From Citricoccus alkalitolerans (GTDB lineage Bacteria > Actinomycetota > Actinomycetes > Actinomycetales > Micrococcaceae): a DNA stretch of 64,000 bases. Under the pieces are notes generated by a model that saw only the letters and a list, made by a program, of their open reading frames with translations, did no database searches and was not told where the DNA came from. The translations under genes and the position numbers were made by a program. The stretch is taken from the NCBI RefSeq assembly GCF_039528175.1, contig NZ_BAAALH010000001.1, forward strand, positions 62,001-126,000, given 5' to 3'. Below are positions 34,288 through 42,376 of the stretch, one piece after another (positions within the stretch are counted from its first letter, which is position 1; each line of letters starts with the position of its first letter).

Positions 34288-35789
34288 CACGGCAGGGGCC
34301 ATGTGTGCACGGGATTGCCGCCGCGCATGTGCGTCCCGTACTCCGCCACCATGCTCGCCAGCGCCGTGCCGCGGTCCAGGCCTGATTCTTCGTACCGGCC
34401 CAGGGCGCGCGTCATCCATGCCGCCCCGTTCTGGCCGGTCCGGGTGCGGCCGGTGAGCACCGCCAGATAGTGATCCGCCACGTCCTCCTCCACCTCGAGC
34501 AGCTCCAGCCCCTGCCGTGCGGCCGGCAGCAGGTGCCGGTCCAGCAGCTCTGTGACGGGGACGTCCCCGTAACCGGGCCAGTACACCGAGGCGTTCAGTC
34601 CGTGCCGGGCGCATTCGTAGAAGTTGGTCCTCGCGACTGCGAAGGACATCCGCTGCCAGGGGTTCTCCTCTGTGGTCACCAAGTACTTGACCAGGCCGAA
34701 GAAGAAGGCGGCGTTGGCCACCATGTCCACGACCGTGGGACCGGCCGGGAGCAACCGGTTTTCTACCCGAAGGTTGGCGGGAAGCGCCGGCGAGGTGCCG
34801 GCGTCGTCCGTCTTCTCGTCTTTGCCGGGGTCGTAGATGGGGCGGTTCCAGCGGTAGACCGTGCCGTTGTGCAACAACAGCTCGGCCAGCTTCGGCGCGC
34901 CGGCCTCCGTGGTGCCCGTTTCACCGGACATCTCCGGAAGCAGCGCCGGGAAGAAGGCGATGTTCTCCTCGAACAGGTCCTCGATGCCGTCGATCCAGCG
35001 CTCACCGAACCAGACGCGGGGCCGTACCCCCTGGCGGGCCAGCTCCGGGCCCCGGGTGTCCGCGGCCTGCTGGAACACGGGGATGCGGGACTCGTCCCAC
35101 AGCAGTCTGCCCAAGAACAGCGGGGAGTTCGCGGCCAGGGCCACCTGAGGCCCGGCGATCGCCTGCGCCGCGTTCCACACCGGGCCGAACTGCTCCCGGG
35201 TCACCTCGAGGTGTAGCTGCATGGAGGTGCACGTGGACTCCGGGGCGATGTCCCGGGCGTAGTAGGACAGGTGCTCGGGCCCGTCGATGTCGATGAGGAT
35301 GTCCTCACCGCGGGCCTCGAGGATCGCCGCGTTCAGGGCCGCATAGCGGTTGCCCTCGCTGATCCAGCCCTCGCCGGCCAGGTCCTCCCCGTCCAGGGTG
35401 GGCAGGATCCCGATCGCATACAGCTGGGCCCCGGCGCGGATGGCCCGCTCGTCCGCGCGATTCAGCTCCGCCTTCAAGGACTCCTCGAGATCGCGCAATC
35501 CGCGCTCCCGGATGGTCAGAGAGGGGTGATTGAGCTCGATGTTGTACCGGCCCAGTTCCGTCTGGAACGCCGGATCGTCGATGGCGTTCAGGACCTCGCG
35601 ATTCAGCGGCGCCGGCTGGGACGCCTCGTCCACCAGGTTCAGTTCCAGCTCCAGGCCGATCCGCCCGGCTCCGGAGAAGTCGCGGCCGGCGAGATAGTCC
35701 TTCAGCTCCCGCAGTGATCCTTCCAGCCGCTCGCGGTACCGCGTCCGCTCGGACCGGGAATAGGTGCTCGATTCGACCTCGGTGCCCAT
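34287..35789 (-). CDS. GCS2-type glutamate--cysteine ligase family protein
   Basis: A 500-residue ATP-dependent carboxylate-amine ligase of the GCS2 family. The metal/ATP site motif is GRIGLELELNLVD, with the later YNIELNHPSLTI, EGNRYAALNAAILEARGED and TCTSMQLHLEVT blocks. The length (about 500 instead of about 370 in YbdK) matches the actinobacterial group. Actinobacteria use mycothiol, so glutathione synthesis is not expected and the true amine acceptor is unclear. The start ATG 35789 has TACGCT (35797-35802) 7 bases before it, a leaderless arrangement; an upstream in-frame ATG at 35840 falls before this box. It is coupled to the DUF2332 gene by TGATG. Confidence 0.82.
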   Translation of the reverse strand: MGTEVESSTYSRSERTRYRERLEGSLRELKDYLAGRDFSGAGRIGLELELNLVDEASQPAPLNREVLNAIDDPAFQTELGRYNIELNHPSLTIRERGLRDLEESLKAELNRADERAIRAGAQLYAIGILPTLDGEDLAGEGWISEGNRYAALNAAILEARGEDILIDIDGPEHLSYYARDIAPESTCTSMQLHLEVTREQFGPVWNAAQAIAGPQVALAANSPLFLGRLLWDESRIPVFQQAADTRGPELARQGVRPRVWFGERWIDGIEDLFEENIAFFPALLPEMSGETGTTEAGAPKLAELLLHNGTVYRWNRPIYDPGKDEKTDDAGTSPALPANLRVENRLLPAGPTVVDMVANAAFFFGLVKYLVTTEENPWQRMSFAVARTNFYECARHGLNASVYWPGYGDVPVTELLDRHLLPAARQGLELLEVEEDVADHYLAVLTGRTRTGQNGAAWMTRALGRYEESGLDRGTALASMVAEYGTHMRGGNPVHTWPLP

Positions 35790-35852
35790 GGGATGAAGCG
35801 TAAGGCACCGGAACCCTTGGGAAACACCCGCCACAGGCATATGCTCACGTCA

Positions 35853-35870
35853 CAGTGACCTGCATCACTG
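35853..35870. promoter_or_regulatory. CRP/GlxR-type palindrome upstream of the sugar ABC operon
   Basis: CAGTGA-CCTGCA-TCACTG, a perfect 6-bp inverted repeat whose core GTGA-N6-TCAC (35855-35868) equals the CRP/GlxR consensus. It is about 105 bases before the binding-protein ATG and 50 bases from the -10 of the divergent ligase gene, so it could act on either. A second GTGA-N6-TCAC lies at 42183-42196 beside the purU promoter. Confidence 0.6.
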
Positions 35871-35975
35871 GCGTGGGACTGGTTTTCGCGCCGGGACGCA
35901 GGTCACGGTGGGACACGGATCATCGGCCCTGGCCGCAGCACCGTGGTACGGAACCGGACCGGAGGTACGCGACTG

Positions 35976-37286
35976 ATGAGGCAATCCCGACCGAGTGGCA
36001 GGCACGCCCGCGGGGTGGCGAGAGCCGCAGTGGTAGCCACGGCAGCCCTAGTGCTGGCGGGCTGTGGGCCGGCGGAGGACACTCCGGTCCTCACCTGGTA
36101 CACCAACCCGGACGACGGCGGCCAGGCCACCATCGCGCAGCAGTGCACCGAGGAGGCCGGAGGGGCCTACCGGATCGAGACGTCCATCCTCCCCAATGAC
36201 GCCGCCTCCCAGCGTGAACAGCTCACCCGGCGGCTGGCCGCCGGGGACACCTCCATGGACATCATGTCCCTGGACCCGCCTTTCATCCCGGAGCTGGCCG
36301 AGCCCGGATTCCTCGCACCGGTCCCCGAGGACGTGGCCTCCGTGACCACCGAGGACACCCTCGATGGGGCGCTGGCCGGTGCGACCTGGAAGGACAACCT
36401 CGTCACCGTGCCGTTCTGGGCCAACACCCAGCTGCTCTGGTACCGCGAGTCCGTGGTGGACGAGGCCGGCCTGAACATGGACGAACCGGTCACTTGGGAT
36501 CAGTTGATCGAGGTCGCGCGGGACCAGGACAAGGAACTCGGAGTCCAGGGGGCACGGGCGGAGTCCATGACCGTGTGGCTCAACGCGCTGGTCGAGTCTG
36601 CTGGCGGACACATCCTCGAGAACCCGGAGGCCTCTGCCACGGACGTCCAGACGGGACTCGACACGGAGGCGGGTCACCAGGCGGCGCAGATCCTCTCCAC
36701 CATCGGCCAGGAGGGCCTCGGGGGGCCGGGCCTGGCCACCCAGCAGGAGAACGAGGCGATGCTGGTCTTCCAGGGGGACAGTGGCTCCTTCATGGTGAAC
36801 TGGCCGTTCGTCTGGCCCGCCACCAATGCGGCCGTGGAGGATGGGGCACTCCCGGAGGACCTGCCCGAGGACATCGGCTGGGCCCTGTACCCCCGGGTGG
36901 TGGACGACGAGGAGCCGGCCCCGCCGCTGGGCGGCATCAACCTCGGAGTGGGGGCCGACTCCGAGCACCCGGAACTGGCATGGGAGGCGATCGAGTGCAT
37001 CGTCACCCCGGAACACCAGACCGAGTACTTCATCACCAACGGCAACCCGCCCTCCAGCGCGAGCGCGTTCGACGACCCGGCCGTGGAGGAGGCGTTCCCG
37101 ATGGCCCCGACCATCCGTGAATCCCTGGAACTGGCGGCGCCCCGCCCGCAGACGCCGTACTACAACGAGGTGTCCACGGCCATCCAGCAGCGGTTCGCCC
37201 CGCCAGGAGCCGTCGAACCGGAGACCACCCCGGCCGAGACCGGCCAGTTCATCATGGAAGTCCTGCGAGGGGAGTCCCTGCTGTGA
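35976..37286 (+). CDS. Sugar ABC transporter substrate-binding lipoprotein, LpqY-like (probably trehalose)
   Basis: A 436-residue lipoprotein. The signal region RGVARAAVVATAALVLAGC ends in a lipobox with Cys30. The mature protein starts with VLTWYTNPDDGGQATIAQQC, and has LPNDAASQREQLTRRLAAGDTSMDIMSLD and LVTVPFWANTQLLWYRESVVDEAG. These blocks resemble LpqY of the mycobacterial LpqY-SugABC trehalose importer, a cluster-B sugar binding protein. The start is ATG 35976; GGAGG lies 10 bases upstream. It heads an operon with two permeases (GTGA and ATGA overlaps) and an ATPase, and a CRP-type palindrome lies upstream. Trehalose is an inference; a maltodextrin or other disaccharide is possible. Confidence 0.87.
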   Translation: MRQSRPSGRHARGVARAAVVATAALVLAGCGPAEDTPVLTWYTNPDDGGQATIAQQCTEEAGGAYRIETSILPNDAASQREQLTRRLAAGDTSMDIMSLDPPFIPELAEPGFLAPVPEDVASVTTEDTLDGALAGATWKDNLVTVPFWANTQLLWYRESVVDEAGLNMDEPVTWDQLIEVARDQDKELGVQGARAESMTVWLNALVESAGGHILENPEASATDVQTGLDTEAGHQAAQILSTIGQEGLGGPGLATQQENEAMLVFQGDSGSFMVNWPFVWPATNAAVEDGALPEDLPEDIGWALYPRVVDDEEPAPPLGGINLGVGADSEHPELAWEAIECIVTPEHQTEYFITNGNPPSSASAFDDPAVEEAFPMAPTIRESLELAAPRPQTPYYNEVSTAIQQRFAPPGAVEPETTPAETGQFIMEVLRGESLL

Positions 37287-38293
37287 GTGCCGTTCCCACG
37301 AATGTCCCCGCGGTCGACCCGGCGGATGCAGAGGGTCCCGACCGAGGCTCCGAGCCGCCGGGCGGCTCCCGTGGCCGCCGGAAGGCGCCGACCTCCGAAC
37401 GCGCGAGAGCCGAGGCCCGCCTGGGCTGGTGGCTCGCCGGGCCCGCCTTCGTCATCATGGTGGCCGTCATCTTCTATCCCGTGGCACAGGCCGTCTGGGA
37501 CTCCCTGTTCAACTACCGCCTGACCGCCCCAGCGGACCGGGAGTTCATCGGCCTGAGGAACTACGCCACGATCCTCTCGGACGGAGTGTTCTGGAGTGCT
37601 CTGGGGGTCACTGCCTTGATCACGGTGGTCACCGTCTTCGTGGAGCTCATCCTCGGATTCATCCTCGCGATGATCATGCACAAGGCCATCAAATCCACGC
37701 GCGGCCTGGTCCGGACCGTGATCCTGGTGCCCTACGGCATCATCACCGTGGTCTCGGCCTATGCCTGGTACTACATGTTCAGCATCGATTCCGGGTACGT
37801 GAACAACTGGCTCAGTTGGCTGCCCGGGTTCAACGACGAACTGAATTGGTTCGCACAGGGCGGCACCTCGCTCGTGGTGATCATGTTCTCCGAGATCTGG
37901 AAGACCACGCCCTTTATCTCCCTGCTCCTGCTCGCGGGACTGGCCCAGGTCCCGGACGATCTCTCCGAGGCGGCCGCAGTGGACGGGGCCAACTGGTGGC
38001 AGCGGCTGAGCCGAGTGGTGCTGCCGAACATGAAGGCGGCCATCATGGTGGCCGTGCTGTTCCGGGCCCTGGACGCGTTCCGGGTATTCGACTCGATCTT
38101 CATCATGACCAACGGCGCGTACGGCACCGAGGTGCTCTCCCTCCTCGCCTATCGCACCTCGATCGGCCGCCTGGAGATCGGGCTCGGCTCGGCCATCTCC
38201 GTGGTGCTGTTCCTCTGCGTGGCCCTGATCGCCTTCGTTGCCATCAAGATCTTCAATGTTGACCTGGCCGGATCCAAGGGAGGCCGCAAATGA
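37283..38293 (+). CDS. Carbohydrate ABC transporter permease, SugA/MalF-like
   Basis: A 336-residue permease. A hydrophilic N-terminal stretch of about 40 residues (rich in Gly, Arg and Pro) precedes six membrane segments. The start of TM1 (LGWWLAGPAFVIMVAVIFYPVAQAVWDSLF) is typical of the MalF/UgpA type. The EAA loop for the ATPase is EAAAVDGANWWQRLSRVVLPNMK. It starts with GTG 37283, which overlaps the TGA of the binding protein (GTGA), and GAGGGGAG precedes it as a ribosome site inside the upstream gene. It is coupled to the second permease by ATGA at 38290. Confidence 0.9.
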   Translation: MSAVPTNVPAVDPADAEGPDRGSEPPGGSRGRRKAPTSERARAEARLGWWLAGPAFVIMVAVIFYPVAQAVWDSLFNYRLTAPADREFIGLRNYATILSDGVFWSALGVTALITVVTVFVELILGFILAMIMHKAIKSTRGLVRTVILVPYGIITVVSAYAWYYMFSIDSGYVNNWLSWLPGFNDELNWFAQGGTSLVVIMFSEIWKTTPFISLLLLAGLAQVPDDLSEAAAVDGANWWQRLSRVVLPNMKAAIMVAVLFRALDAFRVFDSIFIMTNGAYGTEVLSLLAYRTSIGRLEIGLGSAISVVLFLCVALIAFVAIKIFNVDLAGSKGGRK

Positions 38294-39219
38294 GCGTCGA
38301 AGCAACCCGAGTCCCGGCTGGCCGCACCGCCCGCGAGCCGGACCCGACCACTGCGGAGCTGGCGGGTCAGAAGACGGCCGGCCGTGCCAAGCGGAACACG
38401 GCCATCGGCTGGTGGGTGCTGACCGTCATCGTCGCCGTGTGGTGCCTGTTCCCCGTGGCGTCCATCCTGGCCACGAGCTTCAAGACGCCGGGAGACCTGT
38501 CCAACGGGCAGTTCCTGCCCACCGAGTGGTCCGGGGTGAACTACTCCGAGATCCTGGTGGGGGATTCGCGTGAACTGTTCCTGACGGCACTGTGGAACTC
38601 GATCGGCATCTCGGTGATCGCCACAGCGATCGCCGTGGTGCTCGCCACCCTGTGTGCCTACGCGATCGCGCGGTTGGACTTCCCAGGCAAGAAGGTGGTG
38701 CTGACCGTCTCCCTGATGGTCTCCATGTTCCCGGTGATCTCGCTGGTCACGCCGTTGTTCAACATGTGGCGCACGCTGGGCCTGTATGACACGTGGCCCG
38801 GTCTGATCATTCCGTACCTGTCACTGACACTGCCGATCTCCATCTGGACGCTCACCGCGTTCTTCCAGCAGATTCCCTGGGAGCTCGAACAGGCAGCACA
38901 GGTGGACGGCGCCACCCCGCTGCAGGCATTCCGCAAGGCGATCGTCCCGCTGGCCCTGCCCGGCGTCTTCACCACCGCCATCATTGCCTTCTTCATCGCC
39001 TGGAACGACTTCGTCTACGGCATCTCACTGACCTCCACGGAAGCGGCCAGACCCGTGCCGGCCGCCTTGGCGTTCTTCACCGGCGCCTCCCAGTTCGAAT
39101 CGCCCACCGGCGCGATCTCCGCCGCGGCGATCATCGTCACCATCCCTGTGGTGCTGCTGGTCATGCTCTTCCAGAAGCAGATCGTCGCCGGCCTGACCTC
39201 GGGTGCGGTGAAGGGCTGA
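38290..39219 (+). CDS. Carbohydrate ABC transporter permease, SugB/MalG-like
   Basis: A 309-residue permease with six predicted membrane segments after a 40-residue hydrophilic N-terminus. Typical MalG/UgpE features are the TM2 sequence with VASILATSFKTPGDL after the first helix, and the EAA loop EQAAQVDGATPLQAFRKAIVPLALPG. The C-terminus QKQIVAGLTSGAVKG is the family's usual ending. Its ATG overlaps the TGA of the first permease. The ATPase gene follows after 114 bases, which hold a few short Ser-codon-like repeats of AAGCGAAC/AAGCGAAG but no gene. Confidence 0.92.
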   Translation: MSVEATRVPAGRTAREPDPTTAELAGQKTAGRAKRNTAIGWWVLTVIVAVWCLFPVASILATSFKTPGDLSNGQFLPTEWSGVNYSEILVGDSRELFLTALWNSIGISVIATAIAVVLATLCAYAIARLDFPGKKVVLTVSLMVSMFPVISLVTPLFNMWRTLGLYDTWPGLIIPYLSLTLPISIWTLTAFFQQIPWELEQAAQVDGATPLQAFRKAIVPLALPGVFTTAIIAFFIAWNDFVYGISLTSTEAARPVPAALAFFTGASQFESPTGAISAAAIIVTIPVVLLVMLFQKQIVAGLTSGAVKG

Positions 39220-39333
39220 TCAGCGGGGCCTACACCTGCCGCGGGCAACCGGCGAGAGTGAGCACCAGCCACCCATCATGTCGGAACGCAAGGCAAGCGA
39301 ACCAAGCGAAGCAAGCAGAGAAAGGGAGCACCG

Positions 39334-40671
39334 ATGGCCTCCATCACCCTGAACAACATCGTCAAGAAGTACGACGACGGCTTCCCGGCCGTGAACAATG
39401 TGTCCCTGGACATCGCCGACGGTGAGTTCGTCATCCTGGTGGGACCCTCGGGCTGTGGCAAGTCCACCCTGTTGCGGATGATCGTGGGGCTGGAGGACAT
39501 CACGTCCGGGGAACTGCAGATCGACGGGACGCGGATGAACGAGGCCGCGCCGAAGGACCGGAACCTGGCCATGGTGTTCCAGAACTACGCCCTCTACCCG
39601 CACCTGACGGTGTACGAGAACATCGCCTTCCCGCTGCGTCTGGCGAAGAGGTCCGGTGGCTCCAATGGCTCCAATGGCGACTCTACTGGGGGAGCGAACG
39701 GCGGGGCCGGCGGGGGATCGGTGGACGACCGCGTGCGCAAGGCGGCGGAGATGCTCGAACTGACCGAGCATCTGGAGCGCAAGCCCGCGAACCTCTCCGG
39801 CGGTCAGCGGCAACGCGTGGCGATGGGGCGCGCGATCGTCCGCCAGGCGGACGCCTTCCTGTTCGACGAACCGCTGTCCAACCTGGACGCCAAGCTGCGT
39901 GGGCAGATGCGCGCCGAGATCGCGCAACTGCAGCGCCGGCTCGGCGTCACCAGCGTGTACGTCACGCACGACCAGACTGAGGCCATGACCCTGGGGGACC
40001 GGGTGGCCGTGCTGAAGAAGGGGGAACTCCAGCAGGTGGCCAGCCCTCGCGAACTCTACGAGCAGCCCGTGAACCTGTTCGTGGCCGGCTTCATCGGCTC
40101 GCCGTCCATGAATTTCCTGCCCGCCACGCTCAAGGAGGGCGCTGCGGGCTTCGAGGGCTCCGAGCGTGCCGGCGGGGCCATCCTCTCCTCGCCCATCGGT
40201 GACATCCCCATTTCCGCGGAGAAGGCCGCTGTGGCGACAGGCCATGAACTGCTCATGATCGGTCTGCGGCCCGAGTTCTTCGAGGATGCTCAACTCGTGG
40301 ACGAGGCCAAGAAGGGCAAGGGCGCCGTCTTCACGGCGGAACTGTCCCACCTGGAATGGCTGGGGCACGAGCAGTACGGCTACATCGAGTTCGAGCCGGA
40401 CGAGAAGGTCCGGCGCCTGCTGTCCGACCTCGCGGCGGAGATGGACGCCGACGAGCTGCGCCCGCAGGTGGTCACCACGCTGTCCGCGGAGTCCCGGGTG
40501 CGCCCCGGTCAGCCCACCGACCTCTGGGTGGACACCTCCCGCATCCACATCTTCGACCCGGAGACCGGGGAGAACCTGACGAGGGACGCGGAGGCCGGCG
40601 CCGAGCTGACGCGGATGGCCGCCGAGGAGCGGGAGCGAGAGATCGAGTTGGCCGCCACCAAGGACGGATAG
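39334..40671 (+). CDS. Sugar ABC transporter ATP-binding protein, SugC/UgpC/MsmX-like
   Basis: A 445-residue ATPase. Walker A is GPSGCGKSTLL, the Q loop AMVFQNYALYPHLTVYENIAFPLR (in two blocks), signature LSGGQRQRVAMGRAIVRQ, Walker B FLFDEPLSNLD and the switch histidine VTHDQTEAM. The C-terminal TOBE/regulatory region starts at about residue 245. The protein is longer than the usual 360-390 residues: a Gly/Ser/Asn-rich insertion (about 25 residues from GGSNGSNGD to GGGSVDDR) sits in the helical subdomain before KAAEMLELTE, and the TOBE part is extended. AAAGGGAG lies 5 bases before the ATG. It likely energises the upstream permease pair and may serve other sugar importers, as MsmX does. Confidence 0.92.
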   Translation: MASITLNNIVKKYDDGFPAVNNVSLDIADGEFVILVGPSGCGKSTLLRMIVGLEDITSGELQIDGTRMNEAAPKDRNLAMVFQNYALYPHLTVYENIAFPLRLAKRSGGSNGSNGDSTGGANGGAGGGSVDDRVRKAAEMLELTEHLERKPANLSGGQRQRVAMGRAIVRQADAFLFDEPLSNLDAKLRGQMRAEIAQLQRRLGVTSVYVTHDQTEAMTLGDRVAVLKKGELQQVASPRELYEQPVNLFVAGFIGSPSMNFLPATLKEGAAGFEGSERAGGAILSSPIGDIPISAEKAAVATGHELLMIGLRPEFFEDAQLVDEAKKGKGAVFTAELSHLEWLGHEQYGYIEFEPDEKVRRLLSDLAAEMDADELRPQVVTTLSAESRVRPGQPTDLWVDTSRIHIFDPETGENLTRDAEAGAELTRMAAEEREREIELAATKDG

Positions 40672-40678
40672 CCAGGGA

Positions 40679-41200
40679 CTACGCGGAAGTGGCCGCGCGG
40701 TGCGCCGCGGCCAGGCGCACGTAGGTGGCCGAGTTCCTGCCGAGGGAGGCGAGCTCGTCCTCGGTGAGTTCTCGGCGGACCTTGGCGGGGACCCCGGCCA
40801 CGAGTGACCGCGGCGGGACCACCGTGCCCTCGAGGACCAGGGCGCCAGCGGCCACGAGGGACTGGGCTCCGATCACGGCTCCGTTCATGACCGTGGCGGA
40901 CATGCCGATCAGGCAGCCGTCCTCCACGGTGGCGCCGTGGACCACGGCGGCGTGGCCCACCGAGATGTCCTGGCCGAGGGTGCAGGGGAAGCCCGCATCC
41001 GCGTGGAGGACCACGTTGTCCTGCAGGTTCGTTCGCTCGCCCACCCGGATGGGGGCACTGTCCCCGCGTGCCGAGACGCCATAGAAGGCGGAGGACTCGG
41101 CGGCGAGGGCCACGTCACCGGACAGGGTGGCGGTGGGGGCGAGGAAGCAGGACTCGTGGGCGACCGGCGTCGAACCGGAAACGGAGATCAGGTGTGCCAT
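40679..41200 (-). CDS. Gamma-carbonic anhydrase-like/hexapeptide-repeat protein (PaaY family)
   Basis: A 173-residue left-handed beta-helix protein. Hexapeptide turns run from about residue 20 to 150 (for example APTATLSGDVAL, TVEDGCLIGMSATVMNGAVIG, SLVAAGALVLEGTVVPPRSLVAGVPAKVRREL). Histidines in NVVLHADAG, VGHAAVVHG are at the trimer-interface metal sites of gamma-carbonic anhydrases and the PaaY thioesterase. The family is Zn/Fe dependent; some members are CO2 hydratases, others acyl-CoA thioesterases. ATG 41200 is chosen, with a TACTCT box (41207-41212) 6 bases before it; the whole start region lies in a perfect 17-bp inverted repeat. The gene follows purU on the same strand and is convergent with the sugar ATPase (8 bases). 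Confidence 0.85.
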   Translation of the reverse strand: MAHLISVSGSTPVAHESCFLAPTATLSGDVALAAESSAFYGVSARGDSAPIRVGERTNLQDNVVLHADAGFPCTLGQDISVGHAAVVHGATVEDGCLIGMSATVMNGAVIGAQSLVAAGALVLEGTVVPPRSLVAGVPAKVRRELTEDELASLGRNSATYVRLAAAHRAATSA

Positions 41201-41231
41201 GGCAACAGAGTACGTGCCATGGCACACCTGA
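41188..41231. promoter_or_regulatory. Perfect 17-bp inverted repeat spanning the start and -10 box of the gamma-carbonic anhydrase-like gene
   Basis: Arms at 41188-41204 (TCAGGTGTGCCATGGCA) and 41215-41231, with a 10-base spacer (41205-41214). The start codon (41198-41200) lies in one arm, and the presumed -10 box (41207-41212) lies in the spacer except for two bases. The far arm begins 7 bases after the purU stop. It may be an operator with two half-sites around the promoter, or a hairpin in read-through mRNA from purU. Confidence 0.8.
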
Positions 41232-41237
41232 CCACCG

Positions 41238-42158
41238 TCAATCGAAGACGACGGTGCGTTTGCCGTCGAGGAGGACTCGGTGCTCCGCGTGCCATTTGAC
41301 GGCGCGGGAGAGAGTGGAACCCTCGACCTCGCGGCCGCGGATGACGAACTCCCGGGCGGACTGGGCGTGGGTGACGCGCTGGACCTGCTGCTCGATGATC
41401 GGGCCCTCGTCCAGGTCGGCGGTCACGTAGTGGGCGGTAGCCCCAATGAGCTTGACGCCCCGGTCGTGTGCCTGGTGATAGGGGCGGGCGCCCTTGAAGG
41501 ACGGCAGGAAGGAGTGGTGGATGTTGATGGCCTTGCCCTCGAGCTTGCGGCAGAGGTCGTCCGAGAGGATCTGCATGTAGCGGGCCAGGACCACGAGCTC
41601 GATGTCGTACTCGGCGACCAGATCCAGGAGTTTGGCCTCGGCTTCGGCCTTGTTGGAGTTGCCTTGGGCATCCTTGGCCACGGGGATGTGGATGAAGGGG
41701 ATGCCGTAGAAGAAGGCCATGGGCTGGAGCTCGAGGTGGTTGGAGACGATCACCGGGATCTCGACGGAGAGGGTGCCTGCGCGTTGCTGGAAGAGCAGGT
41801 CGTTGAGGGTTCGGCCGTCCTTGGAGCACATCACCAGGGTGCGGGTCTTGCGGGAGGCATCCCAGAGGCCGAGCTCCATGTCGAACTCCTCGCGGACCGG
41901 TTCCAGGGCGGCCTCGACCGCCTCGCGGCTCTCGGGCGTGCTGAACTCCACGCGCATGAAGAAGGTACCGGTGTCCGGGGAGTCGAACTGCTTGGAGTCG
42001 GTGATGTCTCCCTGGACCGAGAGCAGGGCACCGGAGACGGCGTGCACGATGCCGCGGCTGTTCTGGCAGGACAGGGACAGCACCATGGGGTGGCCCGTGA
42101 TCTCGGCCGAACCGGCCAGGGTGGCGTTGGACGCGGTGGCAGGGGTAGAAGCGTTCAT
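41238..42158 (-). CDS. purU: Formyltetrahydrofolate deformylase
   Basis: A 306-residue hydrolase that splits 10-formyl-THF into formate and THF and so balances the C1 pool. An N-terminal ACT-like domain (about residues 25-105, from LSLSCQNSRGIVHAVSGALL) binds regulators such as glycine or methionine in the family. The catalytic formyltransferase-like domain has CSKDGRTLNDLLFQQRAG, LARYMQILSDDLC, and NIHHSFLPSFKGARPYHQA with the active Asn-His pair; Asp in TADLDEGPIIEQ completes it. The start ATG 42158 has TATGCT (42165-42170) 6 bases before it. That box is fused to copy 2 of the shared TCACTATG-N3-ATAGGTAT element, also found before folD. Confidence 0.95.
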   Translation of the reverse strand: MNASTPATASNATLAGSAEITGHPMVLSLSCQNSRGIVHAVSGALLSVQGDITDSKQFDSPDTGTFFMRVEFSTPESREAVEAALEPVREEFDMELGLWDASRKTRTLVMCSKDGRTLNDLLFQQRAGTLSVEIPVIVSNHLELQPMAFFYGIPFIHIPVAKDAQGNSNKAEAEAKLLDLVAEYDIELVVLARYMQILSDDLCRKLEGKAINIHHSFLPSFKGARPYHQAHDRGVKLIGATAHYVTADLDEGPIIEQQVQRVTHAQSAREFVIRGREVEGSTLSRAVKWHAEHRVLLDGKRTVVFD

Positions 42159-42167
42159 GGGGAAAGC

Positions 42168-42188
42168 ATACCTATCTCCATAGTGATT
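42168..42188 (-). promoter_or_regulatory. Copy 2 of the shared TCACTATG-N3-ATAGGTAT element (purU promoter)
   Basis: On the minus strand AATCACTATG-GAG-ATAGGTAT, which differs from the folD copy at one base of 21. Its terminal TAT forms the first half of the purU -10 box TATGCT, so the palindrome CTAT-N4-ATAG occupies the promoter spacer. A CRP-type GTGA-N6-TCAC (42183-42196) overlaps its upstream end. Confidence 0.7.
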
Positions 42189-42376
42189 TGTATCACCGGG
42201 CGCGAAATTGTTGTCCGGGGAGGCTCGGTGCCCCCAGCAGGTCTGGAGGGCGGGCGCGGGTGACGGCGGCCCAGGCCTCGGCTCCCAGGTCACCCTATGG
42301 CACAGTGGTCGGCACCAGCCGGACGGCTTCGGAGCCGGTCGACTGGTGCACCGTCAGCGAGAGCAAAGGACAGGTC

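Noticed and set aside
34287..35789. Annotation as true glutathione-synthesis GshA
   Set aside because: The protein is of the GCS2 family, but the host type makes mycothiol and no glutathione synthetase is nearby; only the family call is kept.
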